Positions 24,445 through 33,522 of a stretch of DNA of 64,000 nt are shown here, piece by piece (position 1 is the stretch's first letter; every line of letters begins with the position of its first letter). The stretch is taken from NCBI GenBank assembly GCA_020723305.1, contig DYJC01000001.1, positions 248,001 to 312,000 of the forward strand, written 5' to 3'. Origin of the DNA: Desulfosudis oleivorans. GTDB lineage: Bacteria > Desulfobacterota > Desulfobacteria > Desulfobacterales > SURF-7. The notes beneath the pieces are model-generated. The model made no database searches. It saw nothing but the letters and a program-made list of their open reading frames with translations, and had not been told where the DNA came from. Both the position numbers and the translations under genes were made by a program.

Positions 24445-25737
24445 TTATCGGCCATGCATATATTGTTCCGAATTGGTGATGCACCCTTTTACCGCACTGG
24501 CAGCCGCTGTGGCCGGATTCATGAGGTGAACCATCCCCCCTTTTCCCATGCGTCCATTGAAGTTCCTGTTGGTTGTGGAAGCGCAGACCTCGCCCGGAGC
24601 CAGTATGCCATTGCTCATCCCCAGACAGGCTCCGCAGGTGGGATTGGTCACACAAAAACCCGCATCCATGAAAATTTTAATGATACCCTCTTCAAGAGCC
24701 TGATGATAAATTAAAGGTGTTGCCGGTGAAACAATCCCCCGGACAGAATCCTTGATCTTCTTTCCCTCCAGTTCTCTGGCCGCGGCCCTTAAATCCTCAA
24801 TCCGTCCGTTTGTGCAGGATCCGATATAAACCTGATCCACCCTCTCCCCTTCCATTTCACGAACGGTTTTCACCTGATCCGGCTTGTATCCATAAGTGAC
24901 CAGCGGTTCAATGGTTTCTGCCTGAAGTGTGATCATGGAATCATATTTTGCATCCGGATCCGGTGCAAAGGCGGAAAAAGCTTCCAGGGCAGACGCACGG
25001 GACTGAAACTCATCTTTTATGAACTCCCAGAGATAGTCAACCGTTGTTTGATCCGGCCGGCAGATTCCGCTGGTGGCCCCGGCCTCGACCGCCATATTGC
25101 AGATCGTCATCCGTGCCTCCATGGACATTGCATCCACCGTAGACCCGGAAAATTCTATCACCTTGTTGGTGGCGCCATTGACGCTGATTTTCCCGATTAT
25201 GGAGAGAATCACATCCTTGGCATAAACCCCTTTTGGCAGGGCTCCATTCACTTCAATTTTCATGCTTTTGGGGTAATGGAATGCGCACACTCCCTTTAAG
25301 ATCCCAACCTCAAGATCGGTTGTGCCGACACCGGCGGCAAACGCACCAAAAGCACCGTGCGTGCAGGTGTGGGAATCTCCCATGATAATCGTATAACCAG
25401 GCCGGACAAAACCTTTTTCCGGAAAAATGGCATGACAGACACCGTTTCTCCCAATATCAAAAAAATCCCGGATCTGATGCCGTCCGGCCCAGTCTCTGAG
25501 AATCTTTCCCTGAATCGCTGTTTTCGAATCTTTTGCAGGGGTAACATGATCAATGACCGCTTTGATTTTGGAGGGATCAAACACCCTGTCCTTGCCCCGG
25601 CTGACCAGATCATTGATGGCCGCAGGTGTTGTAATCTCATGGCAGAAAACAGCATCCAGCCGGATCACGTGTATATCTCCCGAAGGATTGTCCACATAAT
25701 GGGAGTCAAATATTTTTTCAGCAATTGTTTTGCCCAT
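24445..25737 (-). CDS. leuC: 3-isopropylmalate dehydratase large subunit (LeuC/homoaconitase type)
   Basis: 430-residue aconitase-superfamily catalytic subunit, typical of the short LeuC-2 group. The 4Fe-4S ligands are visible as YIGSCTNGR and NPTCGACLGMSNG; the substrate region is GDSHTCTHGAFGAFAAGVGT. It isomerises 2- and 3-isopropylmalate through a dehydration step, or acts on a related malate derivative (2,3-dimethylmalate or homocitrate) as other members of this group do. First gene of a leuC-leuD pair. An XRE-cupin regulator gene ends about 75 nt upstream on the same strand and may control it. Confidence 0.9.
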   Translation of the reverse strand: MGKTIAEKIFDSHYVDNPSGDIHVIRLDAVFCHEITTPAAINDLVSRGKDRVFDPSKIKAVIDHVTPAKDSKTAIQGKILRDWAGRHQIRDFFDIGRNGVCHAIFPEKGFVRPGYTIIMGDSHTCTHGAFGAFAAGVGTTDLEVGILKGVCAFHYPKSMKIEVNGALPKGVYAKDVILSIIGKISVNGATNKVIEFSGSTVDAMSMEARMTICNMAVEAGATSGICRPDQTTVDYLWEFIKDEFQSRASALEAFSAFAPDPDAKYDSMITLQAETIEPLVTYGYKPDQVKTVREMEGERVDQVYIGSCTNGRIEDLRAAARELEGKKIKDSVRGIVSPATPLIYHQALEEGIIKIFMDAGFCVTNPTCGACLGMSNGILAPGEVCASTTNRNFNGRMGKGGMVHLMNPATAAASAVKGCITNSEQYMHGR

Positions 25738-25811
25738 GATCGCTCCTTGTTGACTTCTATCTGAAAATCGTTCCTTGATTTAAATCTTATGATTCCGAAC
25801 TTTTGCCCCTT

Positions 25812-26396
25812 TTATTTCAAGAAAAGCTTCCGGGGCGGCGAGATCACCCAGATTGCCCGGAGTGTTTTCTTCCCCGTGTTTCTCAGGATATGCGGATTGT
25901 CCGATGAAAAAGAGATACTGTCTCCTTCATGGAGCTGATAGTGACTGGTTCCGTAGATCAACTCTCCCTCTCCCTCCAGCAGGATCCCCAGCTCCTTTCC
26001 CGCATGCCCATAAACCCGATCCCCCTTTTCGTTGCCGGGGGAAACCTCCAGTAAAAAAGCCTCGACAGCATGCGCTTCATCCAGTTCCTGCATCATGGAG
26101 AGCTGATGAAAAATCACCCCGGGCTGGACAATACGATCCCCTTCCCCGGCCCGGACAATATCAACCTGTTTGTTCCGTTTATAATCCTTGAAAAGATACT
26201 CAAAATCGATATCTAGTGAATCCGCTATGGTAAGAAGGATATCCATGGAAGGAGAAACCTTGTTCCGCTCAATCTGGGAAACCAGGCTCTCACTCACCGA
26301 GACCATCTCAGCGACTTCCTTTAAAGTAAGCCCCTTCCGCTCCCGAATGCTTCTTAGCTTTTCTCCAAATCGATATCGAATCGTTTTCTTAATCAA
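25812..26396 (-). CDS. XRE-family transcriptional regulator with C-terminal cupin domain
   Basis: 194 residues from a TTG at 26396, which has AAAGGAGAT 7 nt upstream. The longer open frame to 26528 has no ribosome site and overlaps the upstream gene, so the TTG start is preferred. The helix-turn-helix lies at about residues 8-62 (LRSIRERKGLTLKEVAEMVS, SESLVSQIERNKVSPSMD). A cupin_2 barrel lies at about 95-185 (GHAGKELGILLEGEGELIYG, YQLHEGDSISFSSDNPHILR). This architecture senses a small ligand and controls adjacent metabolic genes, so leuCD is the obvious target; that link is inference. Confidence 0.9.
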   Translation of the reverse strand: MIKKTIRYRFGEKLRSIRERKGLTLKEVAEMVSVSESLVSQIERNKVSPSMDILLTIADSLDIDFEYLFKDYKRNKQVDIVRAGEGDRIVQPGVIFHQLSMMQELDEAHAVEAFLLEVSPGNEKGDRVYGHAGKELGILLEGEGELIYGTSHYQLHEGDSISFSSDNPHILRNTGKKTLRAIWVISPPRKLFLK

Positions 26397-26470
26397 TACT
26401 GAATCTCCTTTAGTATTTTTAAAGCCATGGATAGGAAATGTCAATTGTTTTTTAAAATTGGACGATTTTT

Positions 26471-27601
26471 TTATAAACCTGGCGTAACAGAGTATGTTGT
26501 TTGGGGAGGATTCTGACCTTTTTCCCAACTTTTCACTGTATCGATAATGTAGGAGGCCACGCTCAAAGGATTTCCATGCCTGTCAAAATATTCACTGTTA
26601 TTCCTGCGGATAACATTCATCCTGACCTCGTTGAGCAAGAGTCTGTCGATGACATGTCGAATACCGTCGTAGCATTCCAAAGGCTGGAGAGATTCATCCG
26701 GTCCGAGTCCACACCCCCCATCCACAAAGTTCAATTCGGGCATCAATGGCAAGGGCCAGTTTGGGTAGGGAGATAGATCACATACAATGCATGCTCCCAT
26801 ACAAAGGAGATCCAGCATTCGCCAGGAGATGCACCCATGCTTTCCCGAATGCAAGAACACGATGCGGGCTTTGGCCAGATGATCCCAGAATTCAAAAGTG
26901 GACATCCCTTCCCATGAATGGCTCCAGGGTACACCAGCGCGATCAAGCCTGTCCAGGTATGGCCTCATTATTTCATACGGGTATTCGGGTGGAATGATTG
27001 CTTTGAGTATTTTGCTGCAATCAAGACTGGCCAGAATTTCAAAAATACGGACATGATGCTCGATATTATTATGAAAAACTTCTTTCTGGGAAGAGGCATA
27101 AATCTTAGTCATGAATAGTAAATCGATCTCTTTTTCCCGATTCCGAAGAATCTTTAGCTGATATATTTTCCGTGGATCCAGTAATCCGTTACCGTTTACA
27201 AGCGGATATACGTTGTCAGGATAGCTGCGGTTGTACCATTTGTTGGTTTTAAAATAGATGTCGCACCACTGGTAAGCCTGCTGGTCGCGGATCTTCCAAC
27301 CATCGTGCGAATCCAAAGCGACCCTGATCGGCTTTGCGTCCACTTCGAAAAGATATCGGCCCACATGGTCTGCTTCAATTATTCTGTGCCTGCTGAATAG
27401 CCTGCTATGGATGCTCCATGCGCGGTGTGCTCCCCGGATTTTTCTGTCAAGCAAGCGGAAAAATATTTCTACCAAAGCCGGCTCAAGATTGAAATCAAGC
27501 CCCCTGATTTGTCTAAAACCCTGGATATAATAATGCTGATATTCATAAAAGGTGCCCGGTTTCCGGCAATAATCACCTGACAGCCTTATCTTGACAGCCA
27601 T
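26471..27601 (-). CDS. Glycosyltransferase-like protein, unassigned
   Basis: 376 residues, no signal peptide. The C-terminal half resembles a GT-B glycosyltransferase donor domain: LAKARIVFLHSGKHGCISWR, MLDLLCMGACIVCDLSPYP, and a helical end (YDGIRHVIDRLLLNEVRMNV). The N-terminal half (SGDYCRKPGTFYEYQHYYIQ) is not recognised. It would modify a cell-surface glycan or protein; the acceptor is unknown. It stands alone between a regulator gene and a divergently transcribed VOC gene. The nucleotide-sugar-binding Glu motif is not obvious, so activity is uncertain. Confidence 0.6.
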   Translation of the reverse strand: MAVKIRLSGDYCRKPGTFYEYQHYYIQGFRQIRGLDFNLEPALVEIFFRLLDRKIRGAHRAWSIHSRLFSRHRIIEADHVGRYLFEVDAKPIRVALDSHDGWKIRDQQAYQWCDIYFKTNKWYNRSYPDNVYPLVNGNGLLDPRKIYQLKILRNREKEIDLLFMTKIYASSQKEVFHNNIEHHVRIFEILASLDCSKILKAIIPPEYPYEIMRPYLDRLDRAGVPWSHSWEGMSTFEFWDHLAKARIVFLHSGKHGCISWRMLDLLCMGACIVCDLSPYPNWPLPLMPELNFVDGGCGLGPDESLQPLECYDGIRHVIDRLLLNEVRMNVIRRNNSEYFDRHGNPLSVASYIIDTVKSWEKGQNPPQTTYSVTPGL

Positions 27602-27789
27602 AAATTACCCATCAGTTCCACTACACCAAATTGTAAATAATGCGTGCTGAAGCGATTGGTAAATACCAAAATTACTCAGAAATAAGCCTTTCATTTTTTT
27701 TCAGATGAATATATGAAAAAGTCGTTTGTGCGTCAATACCCTGTTTTCATAAAAAATCAATATTGTTGCCCAATTGAAACAAAAAGGAT

Positions 27790-28359
27790 ATGACTTGTAT
27801 GGAATCGGTCAATACATCGGTAATTAAAATCATGAATTTTCCAAAAATCAACCAGATCGGTATACTTGTAAAAGATATTCCTAAAGCAGCTTCCTATTAC
27901 TCAAGACTTCTGGGAATCGGTCCCTGGTTCCGCTCCAAAACCGCCCGGCATGACCTTGTTTATCAGGGAAACCCCATCCACCTGGATCTGGATATTGTGA
28001 TCGCATTCCGGGGAGGAATGGAATATGAATTGATCCATGTAAAAGGCGGAGATGAGTGCATCTATTCCGAAACCCTCCGGAAAAACAACGGCGGAATCCA
28101 TCATCTCGGGTCCATTGTTTATGATTTTGACGGTAAGCTTGATAAAGTTAAAAAAGCCGGTATCGGTGTGATCCAGTCCGGAACCATTGTCACGCAGGGG
28201 ACGGCGGTTACGCGCTATGCATATCTGGATACTGTGGCACAATGCGGAATGATCACCGAACTGATTGAAACCAAACTCAAGGGCATTTACGTGCCGCAGA
28301 ATAAATTCATGATGTACATCGGTCTGGTCACGGGTGATGTTGAAATATTGCGTATTTAG
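27790..28359 (+). CDS. VOC-superfamily (glyoxalase/methylmalonyl-CoA epimerase-like) protein
   Basis: 189 residues. A vicinal-oxygen-chelate fold is evident from FPKINQIGILVKDIPKAASY, YSRLLGIGPWF, GGMEYELIHVKGGDE and NNGGIHHLGSIVYDF, the last with the metal-binding His typical of the family. The C-terminal IVTQGTAVTRYAYLDTV resembles VOC proteins annotated as lactoylglutathione lyase-like or methylmalonyl-CoA epimerase-like. Three ATG starts (27790, 27799, 27832) are possible; the third begins right at the domain (MNFPKINQ). Substrate unknown. Transcribed away from the glycosyltransferase gene. Confidence 0.78.
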   Translation: MTCMESVNTSVIKIMNFPKINQIGILVKDIPKAASYYSRLLGIGPWFRSKTARHDLVYQGNPIHLDLDIVIAFRGGMEYELIHVKGGDECIYSETLRKNNGGIHHLGSIVYDFDGKLDKVKKAGIGVIQSGTIVTQGTAVTRYAYLDTVAQCGMITELIETKLKGIYVPQNKFMMYIGLVTGDVEILRI

Positions 28360-28518
28360 ACAGGATAAAAAACACAAAGCGATTATAACTTCTGATCCAG
28401 GGATTTGAATCCTCGTCCGGTCAAACCAATTCAACACGTTGTATTCACAAAAATCTTGACTCACAGGCAGACTTCCATTACAACCGGAGCGTAAAAAAAG
28501 CAAAGTCTTGTCATTTCT

Positions 28519-28590
28519 TCATTTTAATGCCACTTTTGCTTTATATTCAGCACTGTATTGTTTTCTGTTGTTGCTCTTTTCTATCTCCAT
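28519..28590 (-). pseudogene. IS3-family transposase OrfA remnant (N-terminal 23 codons)
   Basis: Minus-strand ATG at 28590 opens MEIEKSNNRKQYSAEYKAKV, then ALK and stop. RKQYSAEYKAKVAL is the conserved start of the IS3/IS150-group OrfA helix-turn-helix. Only the first 23 codons remain. A hairpin CTATCTCC / GGAGATAG (28581-28607) overlaps its start. The rest of the 28360-28675 interval shows no gene. Confidence 0.62.
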
Positions 28591-28675
28591 TTTTGCTTTG
28601 GAGATAGAGTCTGGCTTATTGCCAGGCTTTTGGGAACAACCACGGAATGAATAACTTTCCATAAAGGAGAAAAAG

Positions 28676-29362
28676 ATGAAAAAATATGATGGCAAACTCA
28701 CTTCCATAAACCGGATCATTCTGTGCTGCGTGCTTGCGCTAACCTTGGTGTCCTGTGCAGCGACCGGCCATTACAAGCTTGATGTACGCTATATGCCGCA
28801 AGCAGAGGTAACAAGGGCTGCCGACTCCGGCATGCAGCAGTGCATCATTACGACTGCGCAATTCAATGATAAACGCAACGAACCTGACAGAGAGTTCATC
28901 GGCAAAAGGATTCAGGGCGACAGCAGCGTGCGTAAGGCGGTTCCTCTGACATTGACACCCTCGGAAACAGTGGGAACTGCGATCAAGGATGCCTTTTTCA
29001 AAAATGGTTATACCGTGTTCGGCGGCACACCGGCCTGGGACTGCACCAGTACTTCCGTCCGGGAGGAGTGGGGTAATCTGGTGGTCGGCGGTTTCATCGA
29101 AGAGCTTGATGTAACAAGTAAAACAGACTTTCTGAGCGCTGAATACAAAACAAAGGTAAAACTTCGCGTCATCTTTGCCGACGTGAAGCAAAAAAGCATT
29201 CTTTATACCACAAGTATTGAAAGCTCTTCATCCTTCAGCCATCTGTTTTTCAACCAGTCACGCATGGAGCAGGAAATAAGCAATACCCTGTCCAGTGCGG
29301 TTGAAAAAATGTTTACCGATAACAAGGTCAAAGATATTATCAGCACAATGATTCAGAAATAA
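28676..29362 (+). CDS. Lipoprotein, YajG-like, unknown function
   Basis: 228 residues. A type II signal peptide (RIILCCVLALTLVSCAATG, lipobox LVSC) is followed by a beta-rich domain with VGTAIKDAFFKNGYTVFGG and GNLVVGGFIEELDVTSKT. The pattern resembles the YajG/LptE-like or DUF4410-type lipoproteins that carry a small alpha-beta domain. A strong ribosome site (AAAGGAG, 7 nt) precedes the ATG, and a Rho-independent terminator follows the stop within 50 nt, so it is a monocistronic unit. Located in the envelope; role unknown. Confidence 0.78.
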   Translation: MKKYDGKLTSINRIILCCVLALTLVSCAATGHYKLDVRYMPQAEVTRAADSGMQQCIITTAQFNDKRNEPDREFIGKRIQGDSSVRKAVPLTLTPSETVGTAIKDAFFKNGYTVFGGTPAWDCTSTSVREEWGNLVVGGFIEELDVTSKTDFLSAEYKTKVKLRVIFADVKQKSILYTTSIESSSSFSHLFFNQSRMEQEISNTLSSAVEKMFTDNKVKDIISTMIQK

Positions 29363-29399
29363 GGAATCCGTATTTTTTATATCATCGGAGAAGATACCG

Positions 29400-29434
29400 G
29401 GCGGTCGGGATGCAATTCCCGTCCGCCTTTTTTT
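29400..29434 (+). terminator. Rho-independent terminator of the YajG-like lipoprotein gene
   Basis: Stem GGCGGTCGGGA (29400-29410) / TCCCGTCCGCC (29417-29427), one mismatch, six-base loop, followed by T7 (29428-29434). Confidence 0.88.
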
Positions 29435-29501
29435 CTGAATTTTATCGCTGATTCCCCATATGGGAGAATTACAAGCAGAGATATCACCTGTTTTACATCA
29501 C

Positions 29502-30410
29502 TTATTTTGTCTTGGCGCGGATCACTGCCCTGATTTCCGGCATCATGGTGCGTGCAGCTTTTTCACCAGCCTCGATCAACCTTTTTTTCTGGGAAAAATC
29601 ATCGTACGCCACATTACCCACATCCGGATGGATAATCACATCCGCGTTTTTCACGCCCAGCACTCCAATCTCCGAGGACATGATGGTAACCGCATGGTAG
29701 GCAACTTCTATCGGATTTTTAGGAGCTTGCTGGGGCAGGGCCGGATCGATGACCACGGCGATCACAACATCCGCTCCCTTTTTGCGCGTCAACTCCACTG
29801 GAATGGGGTCGGTTACGCCGCCATCGACAAAAACACGGCCGCCGATTTCCACCGGTACGAAAACTCCGGGGATGGCGCAGGAAGCATGGACAGCACGTGC
29901 CACCGATCCCTGTTCAAACATAACCGCCTTTCCCGTGCGCAGATCAACGGCTACAGCGCCAAATGGTATTTTAAGGTTCTGGATTTCTTTATTGCGCAGA
30001 TGAGTGTTCAAAAACTTTTCCAGCTTCTCCCCCTTGACAAAGCCACCTGAAAAAATGGATAGGGCGCCGTAATCAAAAATATCCTCTTCGTTGATGGAAA
30101 TGGCGATGAATTCCGCATCCAGCACGCTGCCCGTATCCGCATAGATGGCTCCGATCAGGCTGCCCACGGAAGTGCCTACGACCAGATCGATAGGGATCTT
30201 TTCCTGTTCAAAGGCTCTGAGAACACCGATTTCAGCAAAGCCTCTCGCCCCCCCGCCCCCGAGTGCAATGCCCACCTTTGGGAGTACTTCTCCGGTTCCG
30301 GCCGGAGATTTTTCCTCATTTTTCGTGGAGGTAGTAACACAGGCCATCAAAGTTAGGCAGACAAATCCTGTAATCAGAAAGTTGATCGTCCGTTTTTTGT
30401 AAATTTTCAT
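29502..30410 (-). CDS. Patatin-like phospholipase lipoprotein (RssA/NTE family)
   Basis: 302 residues from ATG 30410, which places a lipoprotein signal at the N-terminus (INFLITGFVCLTLMACVTTS, lipobox LMAC). A longer frame to 30506 would bury it and runs into the chemoreceptor gene. Patatin motifs: oxyanion hole GGGGARGFAEIGVL, nucleophile elbow GTSVGS, catalytic dyad Asp in VFVDGGVTDPIPVEL. It is a membrane-anchored serine esterase, probably acting on phospholipids or lysophospholipids. It converges with the YajG-like lipoprotein gene. The 5' end lies 82 nt downstream of the chemoreceptor stop. Confidence 0.9.
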   Translation of the reverse strand: MKIYKKRTINFLITGFVCLTLMACVTTSTKNEEKSPAGTGEVLPKVGIALGGGGARGFAEIGVLRAFEQEKIPIDLVVGTSVGSLIGAIYADTGSVLDAEFIAISINEEDIFDYGALSIFSGGFVKGEKLEKFLNTHLRNKEIQNLKIPFGAVAVDLRTGKAVMFEQGSVARAVHASCAIPGVFVPVEIGGRVFVDGGVTDPIPVELTRKKGADVVIAVVIDPALPQQAPKNPIEVAYHAVTIMSSEIGVLGVKNADVIIHPDVGNVAYDDFSQKKRLIEAGEKAARTMMPEIRAVIRAKTK

Positions 30411-30492
30411 GGTGTATACCCTGTCATTCAATTTGATGTTCGATTCCGGAACCTGAATTTTAGATCTTTTCCCCTCTTTTCCCGGATTATTT

Positions 30493-32838
30493 TTACTCGA
30501 TCTCACGATTGGGATGCAATATTTTTTCTATATCAGGTGAGCCAATGTCAAAAGTCTGTTGTTGTAATTCCGGCGAAAAATAGAATCCAGTATTTTCGGC
30601 TATTTTCTGGGCACTGACCTTTGCCGGTGTGACGCTTTTTAATCGTTTTGAAATTGGCTCAGGTGTATCATTTTTTTTAAAACGCGCAAGAAGCCGATTC
30701 ACCAGCTCTGCCTGTGATGACAATTCTTCCGAAGAAGATGAAGTTTCTTCAGCGGTCGCAGTATTTTGCTGAGTAACGGCATTAATTTGATCTAGCCCCT
30801 GTTTTAACTGCGAAATTCCCTGAGCTTGATCACGACTGGCTTGTGAAATCACCTTTACAATTTCATCAACCTTTGTAACCCCCTGATTCATTTCCTCCAA
30901 AACCAGTGCTGTTTTTTGGGCGATCGCTGTTCCATCATCCACTTTCTTCATAGATGAGTAAATCAGGTCGGACGTCTCTTTTGCTGCGTCTGCACTCCTT
31001 ATTGCAAGAGACCGAACTTCCTGAGCTACAACAGCAAACCCTTTACCGTGCTTGCCGGCACGGGCAGCCTCAACAGCCGCATTTAAAGCAAGAAGATTGG
31101 TCTGAAAGGCAATACCATCGATCGCCTTGATAATCCTTGAGATCTCAGCACTTGAATGTTGGATTGCGTCCATGGCAAGCATCATTTCATCCATCTGTTT
31201 TGACCCTTTTTCCACAATACGGCAAACTTCAGCCGCAAACTGGCCGGCCCTGGCTGCATTCTCGGCATTCATTCTGGTTTGGGATTCTATCTCAACTGTT
31301 GTACTTGTAATTTGTTCAATTGCAGCGGCCTGCTGAGTAGCTCCTTGTGATAATACCTGGCTGGAATCGGAAACCTGTCTAGCGCCATTATTCACCTGAT
31401 CTCCTGCGATTTGAAGCTCAGTGACCATTTCTCTCAGGCTCTGAACCATTTTTTCAAGCGATATACCAAGAACGTCCTTGTCTGAAAGGATTGCCACGTC
31501 GTTTGAAAGATTGCCTGAAGCAATGATCTTCGCTACCTCGGCTTTGCTCTCTAGTCCCTCCACCATAGAATCAAGCTTCCTTGTAAGATAGCCTATCTCA
31601 TCATTCTGTTTGAGATTGAGCCGCTGGGAAAGATCACCAATGCTGATCGCTTCTGCCAGCATTACAGCTTTTTCCACCGGTATTGTTATCGAACGTATGA
31701 TCAGCCAACTGCTGAAAATGCCGATGAAAAATCCTGTAATTACGATTAGTAATAATAACAATTGGGCTCGAAATGCATTTTCCCCGGCTTCTTTCTGAAG
31801 CTGTGAATTAATGCCTTCACTTGCATTTGTAATTCTTCTTAATTCCTGGTCAAAAAGCGCAACTGTCTCTCCTAAAATTCGCTTATGGGTTTGAATCTCT
31901 TCCTCGGCTTTAAGAAATTTCTGATGTGTCAGAAAAAGTCCATTTTCTTCAATAGTACTGCCACACAATTTAATGAAACCACTTGTGATTATCTCGAAGG
32001 TTTTTCTGCTCTCTTCAGTTGACAGTTTTCTTTTTAGTCTGAGAAGGCGGGATTCAATAACTTTCGAAAGGTTTTCAAAACTATCCTTACAAGCATTCAA
32101 AGAATCCTGATTTTTCAAGCTGATATACGATTTTGTGATACCCTGGAGTTCGATGAGAAAACTTCTTAATTTTTCCCCCTGATAGAGTACCGGCAAATCC
32201 CTTTCAAACATTTCTAAATATAAATTTGATACATCTTTCACAGAAACATCACTGGTCATAGCCAGTTTCCTGCCGATACCTTCTTTTTCACCGATGGCTA
32301 TCTGTGCAGTTTCAATGAACTTCTGAAGAGAACCATCTATCTGTTCCCTCAACTTGTTAAATTCCAATAGATTTTGATTTAAAAACTCCTCATCTTTTCT
32401 TTTAGATTGTTGGGCATTAACCGCTAGTCCTGCAACCCGAAAAAATTCATCTCGGATGTCATTTATTTTTTTTAAATCTAAACCTAAATTGCCCCTGGAA
32501 AGAATCAAAGATAATTTTTGCAGTGTTTGGTCGAACTCCGACTTCTTGACTGATAACTCCAATTTTCTACCCTGAAAAACTTTCCGGTCATCTATGGCCA
32601 GCAATTCCAGAGTGGTGATATGAGCGTCCCTCATTTGATTGACCAAAACACTTGATGTACGGCTTAAAGGAAAGGTTACACCCGACAGCATTTCAACATT
32701 TTCCCGAATTTGGGTGATGAATAGAAAACCTACCCCGCCAGACAAGCCACCTAGTAAAATTAAAACTGAAAAAGTCATAACCAATTTTCGTTTGATGGTC
32801 AGATTCAGATTACACATCATTTTAAATGATAATTGCAT
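30493..32838 (-). CDS. Methyl-accepting chemotaxis protein carrying an in-frame palindromic element
   Basis: 781 residues. TM1 is at about residues 18-38 (VMTFSVLILLGGLSGGVGF). A helical periplasmic sensor domain (about 40-365) is followed by TM2 at about 367-390 (LLLLLIVITGFFIGIFSSWL), HAMP, and the MCP signalling hairpin with tip IDGIAFQTNLLALNAAVEAA and GKGFAVVAQEVRSLA. Residues 727-767 are encoded by a complete 122-bp mobile element; with its 4-bp duplication it adds exactly 42 codons and leaves the frame intact. Without it the protein would end NDTPDIEKILHPNREIE. The insertion lies after the signalling domain, so function is probably kept. No che genes are nearby. Confidence 0.93.
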   Translation of the reverse strand: MQLSFKMMCNLNLTIKRKLVMTFSVLILLGGLSGGVGFLFITQIRENVEMLSGVTFPLSRTSSVLVNQMRDAHITTLELLAIDDRKVFQGRKLELSVKKSEFDQTLQKLSLILSRGNLGLDLKKINDIRDEFFRVAGLAVNAQQSKRKDEEFLNQNLLEFNKLREQIDGSLQKFIETAQIAIGEKEGIGRKLAMTSDVSVKDVSNLYLEMFERDLPVLYQGEKLRSFLIELQGITKSYISLKNQDSLNACKDSFENLSKVIESRLLRLKRKLSTEESRKTFEIITSGFIKLCGSTIEENGLFLTHQKFLKAEEEIQTHKRILGETVALFDQELRRITNASEGINSQLQKEAGENAFRAQLLLLLIVITGFFIGIFSSWLIIRSITIPVEKAVMLAEAISIGDLSQRLNLKQNDEIGYLTRKLDSMVEGLESKAEVAKIIASGNLSNDVAILSDKDVLGISLEKMVQSLREMVTELQIAGDQVNNGARQVSDSSQVLSQGATQQAAAIEQITSTTVEIESQTRMNAENAARAGQFAAEVCRIVEKGSKQMDEMMLAMDAIQHSSAEISRIIKAIDGIAFQTNLLALNAAVEAARAGKHGKGFAVVAQEVRSLAIRSADAAKETSDLIYSSMKKVDDGTAIAQKTALVLEEMNQGVTKVDEIVKVISQASRDQAQGISQLKQGLDQINAVTQQNTATAEETSSSSEELSSQAELVNRLLARFKKNDTPEPISKRLKSVTPAKVSAQKIAENTGFYFSPELQQQTFDIGSPDIEKILHPNREIE
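30539..30660 (-). mobile_element. 122-bp palindromic element, copy 3, inside the chemoreceptor coding region
   Basis: Complete element with GAGCCAATTTCAAAA-type ends (one end has G for T: GAGCCAATGTC) and flanking AGGT (30535-30538) and AGGT (30661-30664). Oriented so that the chemoreceptor frame reads it as PEPISKRLKSVTPAK onward with no stop codon. Same orientation as copies at 16908 and 33401. Confidence 0.92.
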
Positions 32839-33400
32839 ATCCCATCCTCCTCTTTTTAAAATATATGCAACTCATGTCGTTCACTTTGGATGTCAATAGA
32901 AAGAAATCAGAATTTCAGTTATAAACGGTAAATCAATGCTTTTTTCCATAACTGAAGAGAGGGACATTGGAAACCAAAGCAATTAAGGAGTTTTCATTCT
33001 TAAAAAAGTTTGTATTGTTGGAGGTCGTTCTTATAGAGATTGTTGATGGTTTCATGATCGTAAAGAAAAAGTAATTCTATCGCGCCCTTTATTACCGGTC
33101 AATCGCAAAGCTTTTACAGATCAAAAGAAGTCATGAAATACTCAAATTGTATTTGATGCCTTCTAATAAGTCAATAATTTTTATCCCATTTTTAACACAT
33201 CTGAGAACCAAGGCTATTCAAGTTAAAGACATGGTGCAAATATTGTGGTTCATATCGGGAATGGATCGATGGACAATATTTTTTCCAGGGCAAAAAAAGG
33301 AAGAACATTGGAAAAACAAGAAGAGTGAAAGATAACGGATCATTTCTCATCCCGGAAAGCATGACTCAGAGCAGTCTTCAACCCATCCTTTTGAATAGGT
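32839..33400. other. Intergenic region without recognisable gene
   Basis: AT-rich sequence between the chemoreceptor start and the palindromic element at 33401. A 62-codon open frame at 33147-33335 has no ribosome site or recognisable motif. An inverted repeat ATCCTTTTGAA (33385-33395) / TTCAAAAAGGAT (33531-33542) flanks the element at 33401-33522. Confidence 0.5.
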
Positions 33401-33522
33401 GAGCCAATTTCAAAAGTCTCTTGTTGTAGTTCCGGCGAAAACTAAAATCCAGTATTTTCGACTCTTTTCTGAGCACTGACTTTCGCCGGTGTGACGTTTA
33501 ATAATAGTTTTGAAATTGGCTC
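33401..33522 (-). mobile_element. 122-bp palindromic element, copy 4 (MITE-like)
   Basis: Perfect GAGCCAATTTCAAAA terminal repeats, 122 bp, flanked by AGGT on both sides (33397-33400 and 33523-33526). Inserted in the loop of a pre-existing imperfect inverted repeat downstream of the carboxypeptidase gene. Confidence 0.92.

Noticed and set aside
26397-26528. N-terminal extension of the XRE-cupin regulator
   Set aside because: No ribosome site, overlaps the glycosyltransferase-like gene, and a TTG with AAAGGAGAT fits the domain start.
30411-30506. N-terminal extension of the patatin-like protein
   Set aside because: It would precede a perfect lipoprotein signal and overlap the chemoreceptor stop.
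33147-33335. 62-codon plus-strand frame
   Set aside because: No ribosome site, no recognisable motif and AT-rich composition; treated as chance.
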